In this document: positions 24,601-32,726 of the stretch, piece by piece | Numbering within the stretch: position 1 is the first letter of the stretch | Layout: each line of letters begins with the position of its first letter | Translations under genes and position numbers: made by a program | The notes under the pieces: model-generated | What the model was told of the DNA's origin: nothing | Databases searched by the model: none | The model's input: only the letters and a program-made list of their open reading frames with translations | From: Sporosarcina quadrami | Lineage (GTDB): Bacteria > Bacillota > Bacilli > Bacillales_A > Planococcaceae | Reading direction: 5' to 3' | DNA length: 64,000 bases | Assembly: GCF_014836615.1 (NCBI RefSeq) | Contig: NZ_JACSQN010000003.1 | Span: 212,987 to 276,986 of the forward strand

Positions 24601-25392
24601 TTGAAGAAGAAAATCGGTTTATTTTCCATATTGATGACCGCTACGATATTTTTGAGCGGGTGTTCTGGCGTACAGAACAAAGAAGGCACGTTTTATAGTA
24701 TTTTCGTTAAGCCGATGGAATGGCTGCTTCATTATCTTGGGGAAACCTTTAATGGAAGCTATGGTCTGGCAATCATCTTGATTACAGTCGCAATCCGGTT
24801 AGTTTTAATGCCGCTTATGTTGAAGAACTATAAGTCGCAACAGGATATGAAAGTTAAAATGGATGCGCTCCGTCCAGAGATGGAAGACATTCAGAAGAAG
24901 ATGAAGGAAGCAAAAGAAAAGAACGAAAAAGAAGAGCAAATGAAGCTTCAGCAGGAAATGATGGGCTTATATTCAAAACATGGTGTTAACCCGTTGAATA
25001 TGGGTTGTCTACCGCTCATTATCCAAATGCCGATTATTATGGGTCTTTATTTCGCAATCCTTTATGCTCCACCAGAAGTGAAAGAGCACCAATTCCTGTG
25101 GTTTAACCTCGGAGAACCTGATAAGATTATGATGCTTGTCGCAGGTGCGGTTTATTTTGTCCAGGCACGTGTATCACTATGGACAATGCCAGAACAACAG
25201 AAGAAGCAAATGAAAATGTTCATTTACATGTCGCCGATTATGATTATGTTCATCTCATTCTCAGTTATGGCTGCATTGCCGCTCTACTGGGCAGTCGGCG
25301 GTTTGTTGCTCATATTCCAAACGTATTTAGGACGCAAATTCTACTACAAGGAAACTGAGCCTGTCCCTGTAACAGAAGCAGAGAAGAAATAA
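24601..25392 (+). CDS. yidC: Membrane protein insertase YidC (SpoIIIJ/YqjG type)
   Basis: 263 aa lipoprotein insertase of the Oxa1/YidC/Alb3 family. Lipobox LSGC with Cys21; conserved Arg in the first helix after it (ILITVAIRLVLMPLML), a charged cytosolic coiled hairpin (about 75-115), NPLNMGCLPLIIQMPI and four further helices. Basic C-terminal tail is short. Bacillus species carry two such genes; this locus is not next to rnpA-rpmH, so it is probably the second, YqjG/MisCB-like copy, though that cannot be shown here. TTG 24601 has AAGGTGAG 5 nt upstream; GTG 24586 is possible. Confidence 0.93.
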   Translation: MKKKIGLFSILMTATIFLSGCSGVQNKEGTFYSIFVKPMEWLLHYLGETFNGSYGLAIILITVAIRLVLMPLMLKNYKSQQDMKVKMDALRPEMEDIQKKMKEAKEKNEKEEQMKLQQEMMGLYSKHGVNPLNMGCLPLIIQMPIIMGLYFAILYAPPEVKEHQFLWFNLGEPDKIMMLVAGAVYFVQARVSLWTMPEQQKKQMKMFIYMSPIMIMFISFSVMAALPLYWAVGGLLLIFQTYLGRKFYYKETEPVPVTEAEKK

Positions 25393-25414
25393 GCCGATTA
25401 TATCGGATGGTAAG

Positions 25415-25445
25415 AGGCTGGAGAGCGATCTCCAGCCTTTTTTTG
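25415..25445 (+). terminator. Intrinsic terminator of yidC
   Basis: AGGCTGGAG pairs with CTCCAGCC(T) around AGCGAT, followed by seven or more T. Confidence 0.92.
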
Positions 25446-25458
25446 GAGGGAATTAAGT

Positions 25459-25707
25459 ATGAATCAGAAAAAAATGTTCTTATCAGGAATTGGTTTATTG
25501 GCAGTAATCGCTTTGGTTTTTGTCGTCCTTGGCAAATTTGACTTGGCGATTCTTGCGATGATGGCACTTTTTACACTAACGAATGCAATGCGCGCCAAGT
25601 CGTTTAAAGACCAAGGGCATGTGCGGGAATCAACTTGGATGCGCTATTTGTCAATTTTATTTGCAGTTGCATTCGTTGTTGTGTTTGTGTTGATTTTCTT
25701 TGTTTGA
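25459..25707 (+). CDS. Small membrane protein, unrecognised
   Basis: 82 aa with three hydrophobic helices (about 7-25, 28-42, 61-82) and a basic middle (NAMRAKSFKDQGHVRESTW). GGAGGG 8 nt before the ATG. No family recognised. It lies 13 bp after the yidC terminator, so some read-through expression is possible. Ends in a hairpin shared with the convergent MFS gene. Confidence 0.7.
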   Translation: MNQKKMFLSGIGLLAVIALVFVVLGKFDLAILAMMALFTLTNAMRAKSFKDQGHVRESTWMRYLSILFAVAFVVVFVLIFFV

Positions 25708-25713
25708 TTATAA

Positions 25714-25751
25714 AAACGCTTGTAAGGAAACTACTCTTTCCTCACAAGCGT
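25714..25751. terminator. Bidirectional terminator
   Basis: ACGCTTGT-AAGGAAA pairs with TTTCCT-C-ACAAGCGT around a short loop, between convergent genes. Confidence 0.8.
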
Positions 25752-25763
25752 CCTATAAATGTA

Positions 25764-26918
25764 TTAATAAGCAAAGCGTTTGCGTGTTGCCAATACGATA
25801 ATGACGGCAGGAATGGTGCACACGGTCATTCCTAAAAATGCGACACTTGGAGAAATCTCATATAAGTATCCAGCTGGGAATGTCAGTACTGCTGTGCTTA
25901 GACTCATTGCGAAAGCTGCATAAAATCCTTGAGCGGCCGCAATTTTCGAGTGTGGCAATTGTTTTGAAATGTATTGAATGAACGCGTAGTGTGCAATGCC
26001 GAATGATACCGCGTGCAACACTTGAGACAAGATGAACACGGCTGTTGTCGGAAATAGGAATATCATAATCCATCGTACAGTCGAACCGATACCTGCGATG
26101 AGAAACATTGTGGAAACCCGAACATCCGATAGAAAACGATCTGCTTGTGTGAAAAATAGTATTTCAAATAAAACCGCGATATTTAAAATGACGCCAATAT
26201 AAAAACCGTTAACATTCAAATCATCAAGAAACAGGAATCCGTAATTATAATACGATGCATGCGCACCTTGTAAAAGAATGGCGAGTAGCATGATAATCGG
26301 AAAACCTTTTGTTTCAAACAGCGTTTTCGCACCTTGTTTTTCAGAGTGTTTTTCTGCCTTCTCAGGAATTCTTTCCAGAACTGAAGGTGCAGGACGCATG
26401 AAAAACAAAAGCATCATCGCAAGTCCACCGATCATCATATAGAGGATGACTTGTTCATCCCAAATAGCTGTTGCAGCCCCTACGAGCAACAGTGCAACTG
26501 TATAACCGATTGAACCGAATGACCTACTTTTCCCGTAGTGTATACGCTCTTTTTGCATGAGCACGGACGCACCGCTCTCAACAGCAGGCAGTATGATTGG
26601 GTACACAGCACTGAATAACATCGTAATGATCAGCAATGCGATGAAGGGTGAAGATGGTATATATAAAATTGCTGCGAACAGTGAGAGTACTGTGGACCAT
26701 TTAATGACTCGGATGTAAGATGTACGTTGCGTCAAATAAGGGAAAATGACGAACGTTGAGAAAGACCGCATTAACATGCCAGCCCCCATTATAATACTCG
26801 CTTTCGTAACGGACATTCCTTTTTCTAATGTCAGGTAGCCTGTCCAATAGGGGACAAAAACTCCCCATGTAAAGAAGAAAGCCAAAAAACTTATCGATAG
26901 CCATCTTTGATTATTCAT
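25764..26918 (-). CDS. MFS permease (MFS_1-like/HcaT-type)
   Basis: 384 aa with 12 hydrophobic helices and a central cytosolic loop (about 185-205, ERIPEKAEKHSEKQGAK). The N-terminus (FFFTWGVFVPYWTGYLTLEKG) and the small loop KSRSFGSIGYTVALL resemble the phenylpropionate/nucleoside-symporter-like MFS branch that includes Bacillus YwbF. Substrate cannot be told. GAGGATC precedes the ATG. Single gene. Confidence 0.8.
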   Translation of the reverse strand: MNNQRWLSISFLAFFFTWGVFVPYWTGYLTLEKGMSVTKASIIMGAGMLMRSFSTFVIFPYLTQRTSYIRVIKWSTVLSLFAAILYIPSSPFIALLIITMLFSAVYPIILPAVESGASVLMQKERIHYGKSRSFGSIGYTVALLLVGAATAIWDEQVILYMMIGGLAMMLLFFMRPAPSVLERIPEKAEKHSEKQGAKTLFETKGFPIIMLLAILLQGAHASYYNYGFLFLDDLNVNGFYIGVILNIAVLFEILFFTQADRFLSDVRVSTMFLIAGIGSTVRWIMIFLFPTTAVFILSQVLHAVSFGIAHYAFIQYISKQLPHSKIAAAQGFYAAFAMSLSTAVLTFPAGYLYEISPSVAFLGMTVCTIPAVIIVLATRKRFAY

Positions 26919-27070
26919 TCACTGATCCTCGCAATCTTTCATTTACACATATAACAATAAATGATAGCATACATAGATTGGAAAGAAAATGATATATAGT
27001 CACGGATGCTTTGCCATTGATTTATTTACAATCAGCAAGTATTTTTGAAATGAAGGAAGGCCACGAATAA

Positions 27071-28060
27071 ATGAACCGAAAAAATAAGAAAAATCAACAT
27101 GCGAAATCTAATAAAGCGCTACCCATCACATTACTGATCGTCGGCATACTCATGACGGCAATCGTTGTCTGGTTCGGATTTAATAATTGGGATGTTAATA
27201 AAAGCCTTACACAGATCGGTTTAGGCAATGAAGAGCCTAGAGAAGTTGAAATTGATCCGGAAGAAGTGACGGAACCTGAAGAGGAGCCTGCTATTGAAGA
27301 GGAAGATTCTGAGATTGAGGAACCCGATGTCGAAGAAGAACCTGTCATTGAAGAGCCACCTGCAGAAGTAGAAGAGCCGGTGACGGAAACACCTGTGCCG
27401 GAGAAGAAACCGGAAATAAAACCGGAAACGAAACCTGAAAAACCGTCTCCACCCAAAGACACTAAGCCTCCAGTGACGGTCAAACCACCGGGTACTCCGA
27501 ACAAAAGCGGCTATATTGAAGGGCAGAAACTTCCCGACAAGCCGACATACGTTAACGGTATTTTGATTGCAAATAAAAAATATCCGCTGCCAAGTACATA
27601 CGCACCTGGGGAAAGTAAGGGAGCGCGAGCGGCTTTCGATGAAATGGCAGCAGAAGCTAAGCTGTCCGGATTTAATCTGAAAGCTTTCAGCACATATCGT
27701 CCATACGATTATCAAGTCGGCCTCTACGAACGGTATGTTAAAAAAGATGGCGTCGAAGCTGCAGATCGCTACAGCGCAAGACCGGGTTATTCTGAACACC
27801 AAACAGGTCTCGCATTTGATATTGGTGAAGTAAACTTTGAACAGCACTGGGCATCCTCATCATTTGGTGGTACTGAGGCCGGCAAGTGGGTCGCTGCAAA
27901 CGCACATCGTTACGGTTTCATATTGCGATACCCGAAAGGCAAAGAGGAAATCACCGGCTACATGCATGAGTCATGGCACTTCCGCTACGTCGGGACAGAA
28001 GTTGCGAGTGACATTTACAACCGTAATATTACGTTGGAAGAATATCTAGGATTGAAATAA
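27071..28060 (+). CDS. D-alanyl-D-alanine (LD/DD) carboxypeptidase, VanY/LdcB family
   Basis: 329 aa cell-wall enzyme: N-terminal basic tail, one membrane anchor at about 18-38, a long acidic then Pro/Lys-rich linker (about 55-150, with EEPxIEE and KPETKPEKPS elements), and a C-terminal M15B zinc peptidase domain. Metal ligands are visible in SEHQTGLAFDIG (His, Asp) and HESWHFRYVG (His). It trims stem peptides of peptidoglycan outside the membrane. The linker would let the domain reach into the wall. Terminator follows. Confidence 0.92.
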   Translation: MNRKNKKNQHAKSNKALPITLLIVGILMTAIVVWFGFNNWDVNKSLTQIGLGNEEPREVEIDPEEVTEPEEEPAIEEEDSEIEEPDVEEEPVIEEPPAEVEEPVTETPVPEKKPEIKPETKPEKPSPPKDTKPPVTVKPPGTPNKSGYIEGQKLPDKPTYVNGILIANKKYPLPSTYAPGESKGARAAFDEMAAEAKLSGFNLKAFSTYRPYDYQVGLYERYVKKDGVEAADRYSARPGYSEHQTGLAFDIGEVNFEQHWASSSFGGTEAGKWVAANAHRYGFILRYPKGKEEITGYMHESWHFRYVGTEVASDIYNRNITLEEYLGLK

Positions 28061-28063
28061 TAG

Positions 28064-28103
28064 AAATCCACCTATCTTGTAATCTGGATAGGTGGATTTT
28101 TTT
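28064..28103 (+). terminator. Intrinsic terminator of the VanY-like gene
   Basis: ATCCACCTATC pairs with GATAGGTGGAT around a 10-nt loop, followed by T residues. Confidence 0.9.
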
Positions 28104-28129
28104 GATGAAGGATTGATTTGACGAATGAC

Positions 28130-28250
28130 TGCTCAATACAGAGGAGGAACCGCTCAATGTAGTGCGAGAACCGCTCAATACAGAGGATGAACCGCTCAAT
28201 GTAGTGCGAGAACCGCTCAATACAGAGGATGAACCGCTCAATGTAGGACG
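28130..28250. repeat. 21-bp-step tandem array, core CCGCTCAAT (= ATTGAGCGG on minus strand)
   Basis: CGCTCAAT starts at 28151, 28172, 28193, 28214 and 28235, with a degenerate first copy at 28130: an exact 21-bp step. Two spacer types alternate (GTAGTGCGAGAAC and ACAGAGGATGAAC), giving a 42-bp super-period. On the minus strand each unit begins ATTGAGCGGTTC, the same core as the 3329-3548 array. It fills the gap between the convergent VanY-like gene and cls. Confidence 0.95.
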
Positions 28251-28288
28251 GAATCCACCCTCAAGCCCAAACGACCACACCCAAATCG

Positions 28289-28316
28289 AAAAAAGCGCAA
28301 GAGGATCCCCCGCGCT
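28289..28316 (-). terminator. Intrinsic terminator of cls
   Basis: On the minus strand AGCGC (28316-28312) pairs with GCGCT (28298-28294) and is followed by TTTTTT. Short stem, moderate support. Confidence 0.6.
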
Positions 28317-28330
28317 CATTCATATAAACC

Positions 28331-29782
28331 TTATAATATCGGCGACAGCAATCGTGACACCGACTCTTTAATCTTAATGCCACGCGTCCGATTCAAATAC
28401 ATATCGTACGTCAACTCAGTCGACAATTGCATATCCGATTCAAATAGCTCCGCCAATTCATGCGATTTCTCGCGGTCGTAGATGAAGGCGTTGATTTCAA
28501 AGTTAAGTTTGAAACTACGCACGTCGATATTTGCTGTACCAACCGTTGACACTTCATCGTCCACAACAATCTGCTTCGAGTGAATGAAGCCGTTTTCGTA
28601 AATATACACTTTTGCCCCAGCTTTCAACAGCTTTCCAACATTCGAATAGGTCGCCCAGTAAACGAACATATGATCAGGCTTATTCGGAATCATAATGCGC
28701 ACATCAACGCCAGACAAACAGGCAATCCGCAAGGCATCAAGGAAACTGACATCCGGAATGAAGTATGGTGTCTGAATATAGATATACTCCTTCGCAAGAA
28801 AAATCATCTTCAAATAGCCGTCTTTAATCTGTTCCCATTCTGCGTCAGGTCCGCTTGACACAATTTGCAAGCCGACTGAACCTTTCATTGGGATAGCAGG
28901 GAAGTAACGTTCTGCATAATCGATATCTTCCAATGCAGACGCTTGGTTCCAATCCAACAAGAAGCGAGTCTGCAAAGGATGTATAGCACTGCCTTCAATC
29001 CGTAGATGCGTATCACGCCAATAGCCGAATTTCTTATCGAGCCCTAGATATTCGTCACCTACGTTAAAGCCGCCGACATAGCCAATGCGTCCGTCAATGA
29101 CAACGATTTTTCGGTGATTTCGGTAATTGAGTCGTGGATTAATGAGTGGGAGGATGGCTGGGAAGAAAGCGGCGACTTCACCACCAGCGTCCGACAATTC
29201 TTTCAAATGCTTGATGCGTAAGCCTCGCGAACCTATATCATCATAGAGGACACGCACTTTGACACCTTGTTTTGCTTTCTTGATTAACACGTTCAGGATT
29301 TTCGTGCCTAATGAATCTAAACGCAAAATATAATATTGGAAATGAATGTGATCTTTTGCCTGCTCCAAGTCGTTCAACAAAGCCTCGAATTTTGCAGCTC
29401 CGTCATTAAAAACTTGCACATCATTATCCTGCGTTAAAACAGCGTGGTTGTTTCGTAAATGGAGATAAATCATATCGTGATAATGAGCAGTATCGTCTAA
29501 TCTGAATTCGAATCTATTTTCTTCGATGGCTTCAATCTGATAATCAATTAGCGTTTCAATTCCAATTCGGTTTTTACCGGACCAGCGGAAAGAGTGCTTA
29601 TCTCTTAATTTCCTGCCAAAAAGAAGGTAGATGACGAACCCTGCCAATGGAATGAAAAATAAGACAAGGAGCCAAGCCCAAGTTGAAGTGGGGTCTCTAC
29701 GTTCGAGAAAAATAAGCGCAATCGCAAGTAATGTGTTTAAAATGTAAATGATCGTAATAGAAACCGTTATAAATCCTGCCAT
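28331..29782 (-). CDS. cls: Cardiolipin synthase (PLD superfamily)
   Basis: 483 aa membrane enzyme that joins two phosphatidylglycerols to cardiolipin. Two N-terminal helices (about 5-60), then two phospholipase-D HKD motifs: HRKIVVIDG (about 225) and HSKQIVVDD (about 405). The family phrase TSTWAWLLVLFFIPLAGF is present between the helices. Normal length. AAGGAGGG before the ATG. Ends near the 21-bp array. Confidence 0.95.
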   Translation of the reverse strand: MAGFITVSITIIYILNTLLAIALIFLERRDPTSTWAWLLVLFFIPLAGFVIYLLFGRKLRDKHSFRWSGKNRIGIETLIDYQIEAIEENRFEFRLDDTAHYHDMIYLHLRNNHAVLTQDNDVQVFNDGAAKFEALLNDLEQAKDHIHFQYYILRLDSLGTKILNVLIKKAKQGVKVRVLYDDIGSRGLRIKHLKELSDAGGEVAAFFPAILPLINPRLNYRNHRKIVVIDGRIGYVGGFNVGDEYLGLDKKFGYWRDTHLRIEGSAIHPLQTRFLLDWNQASALEDIDYAERYFPAIPMKGSVGLQIVSSGPDAEWEQIKDGYLKMIFLAKEYIYIQTPYFIPDVSFLDALRIACLSGVDVRIMIPNKPDHMFVYWATYSNVGKLLKAGAKVYIYENGFIHSKQIVVDDEVSTVGTANIDVRSFKLNFEINAFIYDREKSHELAELFESDMQLSTELTYDMYLNRTRGIKIKESVSRLLSPIL

Positions 29783-29868
29783 ATACGCCCTCCTTAGTTG
29801 GTTCTCATACTAGTATACAGAAAAGCACTGTAAAAAGTAGAATATATCATGCTGATTTTAAAACCTAC

Positions 29869-29897
29869 TTGACCGATATGAATTAGGGGTATATAGT
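29869..29897 (+). promoter_or_regulatory. Sigma-A promoter of tcyP
   Basis: TTGACC (29869-29874), 17-bp spacer, TATAGT (29892-29897), 40 bp before the start codon. A GGGTAT inside the spacer lacks a sigma-B -35. Confidence 0.65.
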
Positions 29898-29937
29898 TTG
29901 CATATGTTATTAAAAGAATTGAAATGGGGGATGACAA

Positions 29938-31332
29938 ATGAATACATTTTTATTGTTCGTAAATATTCTAGGTTTATTGCTCTTGATCGGTGTGCTTTAT
30001 ACTATGCACAGGAAAGGGATTTCGTTTTCTAAAAGGGTATTTACCGGTCTTGGACTAGGAATTCTTTTTGGTTTTATTTTGCATATCGCTTACGGTGCTG
30101 AGTCAGAGGTGTTGGCTAAATCGGTCAGCTGGTTCAATATCGTTGGAACAGGCTATGTGAAACTTCTTCAAATGATTGTGGTACCACTTGTTTTCATTTC
30201 AATTCTTGGTGCTTTCACGAAAGTGACGATTGGAAAGAACTTCGGGAAAATGGCGGGAATGATTTTGGGTATACTTGTCGGTACGACAGCGATTGCCGCG
30301 ATCATCGGAATTTCTTCGTCATTGTTGTTCGGCTTGGATGCTTCAGAAATTATCCAAGGGGAAGCGGAAGCGGCCAGAGGTCTCTCCCTTGAAGAGCGAT
30401 CTGCAACAATGGCTGACAAGGCTTTGCCAGATCAAATCCTTGATCTGTTACCAGCAAATCCATTTCTGGACTTTACAGGTGCCCGTCCGACGTCGACGAT
30501 TGGTGTCGTTATCTTCGCAGCATTTCTCGGTTTTGCCTATTTAGCATTAACAAGACGTGACAAAGAAAATGCGGACAGGGTAAAAAAGGGGATAGACGCT
30601 ATTTATTCACTCATCATGGGTGTTGTGAGAATTGTATTACGATTAACGCCTTACGGTATCTTGGCGATCATTTCAAAAACTGTTGCAACCTCTGACTTTG
30701 CGGCAATTTATAGCTTAGGGAAATTTGTTCTTGCTTCCTATGTTGCGCTACTCGTCATGTTCATTATCCACTTGGTCATCATTACGATTTCGGGACTTAA
30801 CCCGCTGACCTATGTAAAGAAGACAGCGGAAGCCTTGCTATTCGCCTTTTCTTCAAGATCGAGTGCGGGTACATTGCCACTTACCATCAAAACACAAACT
30901 GACCGACTCGGCGTCCCTGATGGAATCGCTAACTTCTCGGGTTCGTTTGGCTTATCAATTGGACAGAATGGCTGTGCAGGCGTATATCCAGCGATGCTTG
31001 CTGTCATGATTGCGCCAACCGTTGGACAAAATCCATTGGAACCGACATTCCTGATTACGTTGATAGCCATTGTCGCTGTCAGTTCGTTCGGTGTTGCAGG
31101 AGTCGGTGGAGGAGCGACATTCGCAGCGATTCTTGTGCTATCTGCCCTCAATTTACCAATTGCTCTGGCAGGTTTATTAATTTCCGTCGAACCGCTTATC
31201 GATATGGGGCGGACAGCATTGAATGTCAGTGGTTCCATGACTGCAGGTGTTGCAACTGCTCGTGTGACAGGGGAGTTAAACCAAGATATATACAACGACT
31301 CAATTGAAAAACAATCAATAGAAGCTTCCTAA
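29938..31332 (+). CDS. tcyP: L-cystine symporter TcyP (DAACS family)
   Basis: 464 aa dicarboxylate/amino-acid:cation symporter-type permease. Its sequence tracks Bacillus TcyP closely along the whole length, for example SGYVKLLQMIV-like GYVKLLQMIVVPLVF, LLPANPFLDFTGARPTSTI, FAFSSRSSAGTLPL, SIGQNGCAGVYPAMLA and ISVEPLIDMGRTALNVSG. Eight membrane helices plus two re-entrant loops are expected. Na+ or H+-coupled cystine uptake is inferred from that match. GGGGGATGAC before the ATG. Confidence 0.93.
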   Translation: MNTFLLFVNILGLLLLIGVLYTMHRKGISFSKRVFTGLGLGILFGFILHIAYGAESEVLAKSVSWFNIVGTGYVKLLQMIVVPLVFISILGAFTKVTIGKNFGKMAGMILGILVGTTAIAAIIGISSSLLFGLDASEIIQGEAEAARGLSLEERSATMADKALPDQILDLLPANPFLDFTGARPTSTIGVVIFAAFLGFAYLALTRRDKENADRVKKGIDAIYSLIMGVVRIVLRLTPYGILAIISKTVATSDFAAIYSLGKFVLASYVALLVMFIIHLVIITISGLNPLTYVKKTAEALLFAFSSRSSAGTLPLTIKTQTDRLGVPDGIANFSGSFGLSIGQNGCAGVYPAMLAVMIAPTVGQNPLEPTFLITLIAIVAVSSFGVAGVGGGATFAAILVLSALNLPIALAGLLISVEPLIDMGRTALNVSGSMTAGVATARVTGELNQDIYNDSIEKQSIEAS

Positions 31333-31334
31333 TG

Positions 31335-31372
31335 AAAAAGCCGCAAAAGTATCCAAACTTTTGCGGCTTTTA
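31335..31372. terminator. Bidirectional terminator between tcyP and the XRE-TPR gene
   Basis: AAAAGCCGCAAAAGT pairs with ACTTTTGCGGCTTTT around ATCCAA; T-rich on both strands. Confidence 0.92.
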
Positions 31373-32605
31373 TCATGAAGTTGTTTGTATCAATTTAAGC
31401 GTGTCCATAATGAAGTCTTTATATGGTGATGCGGGCATCGGTGTAATAGCAGTAACCGCTTCCTCTATGGCGATGAATGCTTTCGTCTTTTCTCCCAGAG
31501 CCAAGTGACAAAGTGCAATATACGCATCTTTCGCATAAAAAAGAGACAAATCGAAAGGATGGTGCAAGAAGTCAGGAATTTTGACCTTTTTCAAGTGGAC
31601 GATCGCTTCAGCATACTTTTCTAAACCGAATTTTGCTTTTCCTATCTCTAAAGAAATGTATGGGGAAAAGTGGCTAGGAAACTGCTTTTTCTCATCCCTA
31701 AATTTCTGAATGGAATCGAGCGCTTCTTGATAGGACTTTTTATAAGTTGTAAGGTAATGGACATTTGAAAATCTATTAAAAAAACGTGGGTCCTCATCAT
31801 CTGAAAACTCGGCATATAACTCAAGCTTCCGATTATAGTAAATTCGCGATTCCTCATCACCTGTCATCATTGCGTTGAATGAAGCCATTCGATATAAATG
31901 ATCAATGCGGTAAAATACCCGCTTTTTCCGTGAAAACTCAATACCTTTGTTCATGACACGAATTGCTTCATCAGGATTTCCAACAGCGAAATGGAGAACG
32001 GCCTCTAAATAATCAAAGTCAAGTCGGGTTAGCGAATCAATGAATACGTTACGCGCTTCAATCGCTTTACGTTCTTTCAATAAAATCTCAAGTGAACTTT
32101 CGTAGTCGTATTCCGTGAATTTCACCATTGCCCTGAACATCCCGATTGCAGCAAGTCGGGGAATGAGATTCAATTGATGGAAAATCTCGGCTGCTTTATC
32201 GGAAGAATTCTGCCAACCTTCTTTCTTTTCGGTATGTAATGCCTGACTATAGATTTCCAATAATCGTCCCGCTTCATACCCCTGATTCAATTTATCGGCA
32301 AAAGGCTCGATCAATGCGATGATCTGTACATTTTCATCAGTAAGATCATCAAAATCGGTATGATAAAGTTTTTCCACTTCCATGAGAAGTTTTCGTAACT
32401 CATGGATATTCACTTCCTCCAATAGTTCAGAAACTTCAACTCCAAGACGTTCGGCTATATAAGACAAGCTCTCCATCGATGGATTCGCTTTATTGTTTTC
32501 AATTAAACTGAGCATCCCTTTTGTAAGGTGATCTCCAGCTAACGCTTCCAATGTAAGCTTCTGTTGTTTGCGTAAAGTTCTAATCCGTTCGCCTAGCGTA
32601 TACAT
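31373..32605 (-). CDS. XRE-family HTH regulator with TPR domain (RRNPP-like)
   Basis: 410 aa: N-terminal HTH_3 domain (LGERIRTLRKQQKLTLEALAGDHLTKGMLSLIENNKANPS-type region, residues 4-60) and about 340 residues of helical repeats that fit tetratricopeptide repeats (for example the unit around DYLEAVLHFAVGNPDEAIRVMNKGIEF). This is the layout of peptide-responsive RRNPP regulators (NprR, PlcR), but no peptide gene is found next to it. ATG 32605 follows GGAGG by 8 nt; an ATG at 32620 directly precedes that site. Divergent from an MFS exporter gene; twin palindromes lie between. Confidence 0.82.
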   Translation of the reverse strand: MYTLGERIRTLRKQQKLTLEALAGDHLTKGMLSLIENNKANPSMESLSYIAERLGVEVSELLEEVNIHELRKLLMEVEKLYHTDFDDLTDENVQIIALIEPFADKLNQGYEAGRLLEIYSQALHTEKKEGWQNSSDKAAEIFHQLNLIPRLAAIGMFRAMVKFTEYDYESSLEILLKERKAIEARNVFIDSLTRLDFDYLEAVLHFAVGNPDEAIRVMNKGIEFSRKKRVFYRIDHLYRMASFNAMMTGDEESRIYYNRKLELYAEFSDDEDPRFFNRFSNVHYLTTYKKSYQEALDSIQKFRDEKKQFPSHFSPYISLEIGKAKFGLEKYAEAIVHLKKVKIPDFLHHPFDLSLFYAKDAYIALCHLALGEKTKAFIAIEEAVTAITPMPASPYKDFIMDTLKLIQTTS

Positions 32606-32633
32606 AAAGAACACCTCCATTGCTTTCGTGGTA

Positions 32634-32650
32634 GTTTAATTATATTAAAC
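32634..32650. promoter_or_regulatory. Palindrome 1 in the XRE-TPR/MFS intergenic region (candidate operator)
   Basis: GTTTAAT-TAT-ATTAAAC, perfect 7-bp arms. It lies 29 bp upstream of the regulator start codon. Confidence 0.6.
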
Positions 32651-32688
32651 TTTTGCTTGCATTGGAAGAGTTAAGCGTGTTATTATTT

Positions 32689-32705
32689 GTTTAACTAAAT
32701 TAAAC
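32689..32705. promoter_or_regulatory. Palindrome 2 in the XRE-TPR/MFS intergenic region (candidate operator)
   Basis: GTTTAAC-TAA-ATTAAAC, one arm mismatch; 14 of 17 bases equal palindrome 1. Start-to-start distance is 55 bp. It ends 21 bp before the MFS start codon. Confidence 0.6.
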
Positions 32706-32726
32706 TTATTGAAAGGAATGAATATT

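Noticed and set aside
27221..27847. 208-aa minus-strand frame rich in Phe and Arg
   Set aside because: Antisense to the VanY-like gene; the composition is what its acidic/Pro-rich linker gives in reverse.
29869..29897. Sigma-B promoter before tcyP (GGGTAT at 29887)
   Set aside because: No GTTT-type -35 at the right distance; a normal sigma-A promoter fits better.
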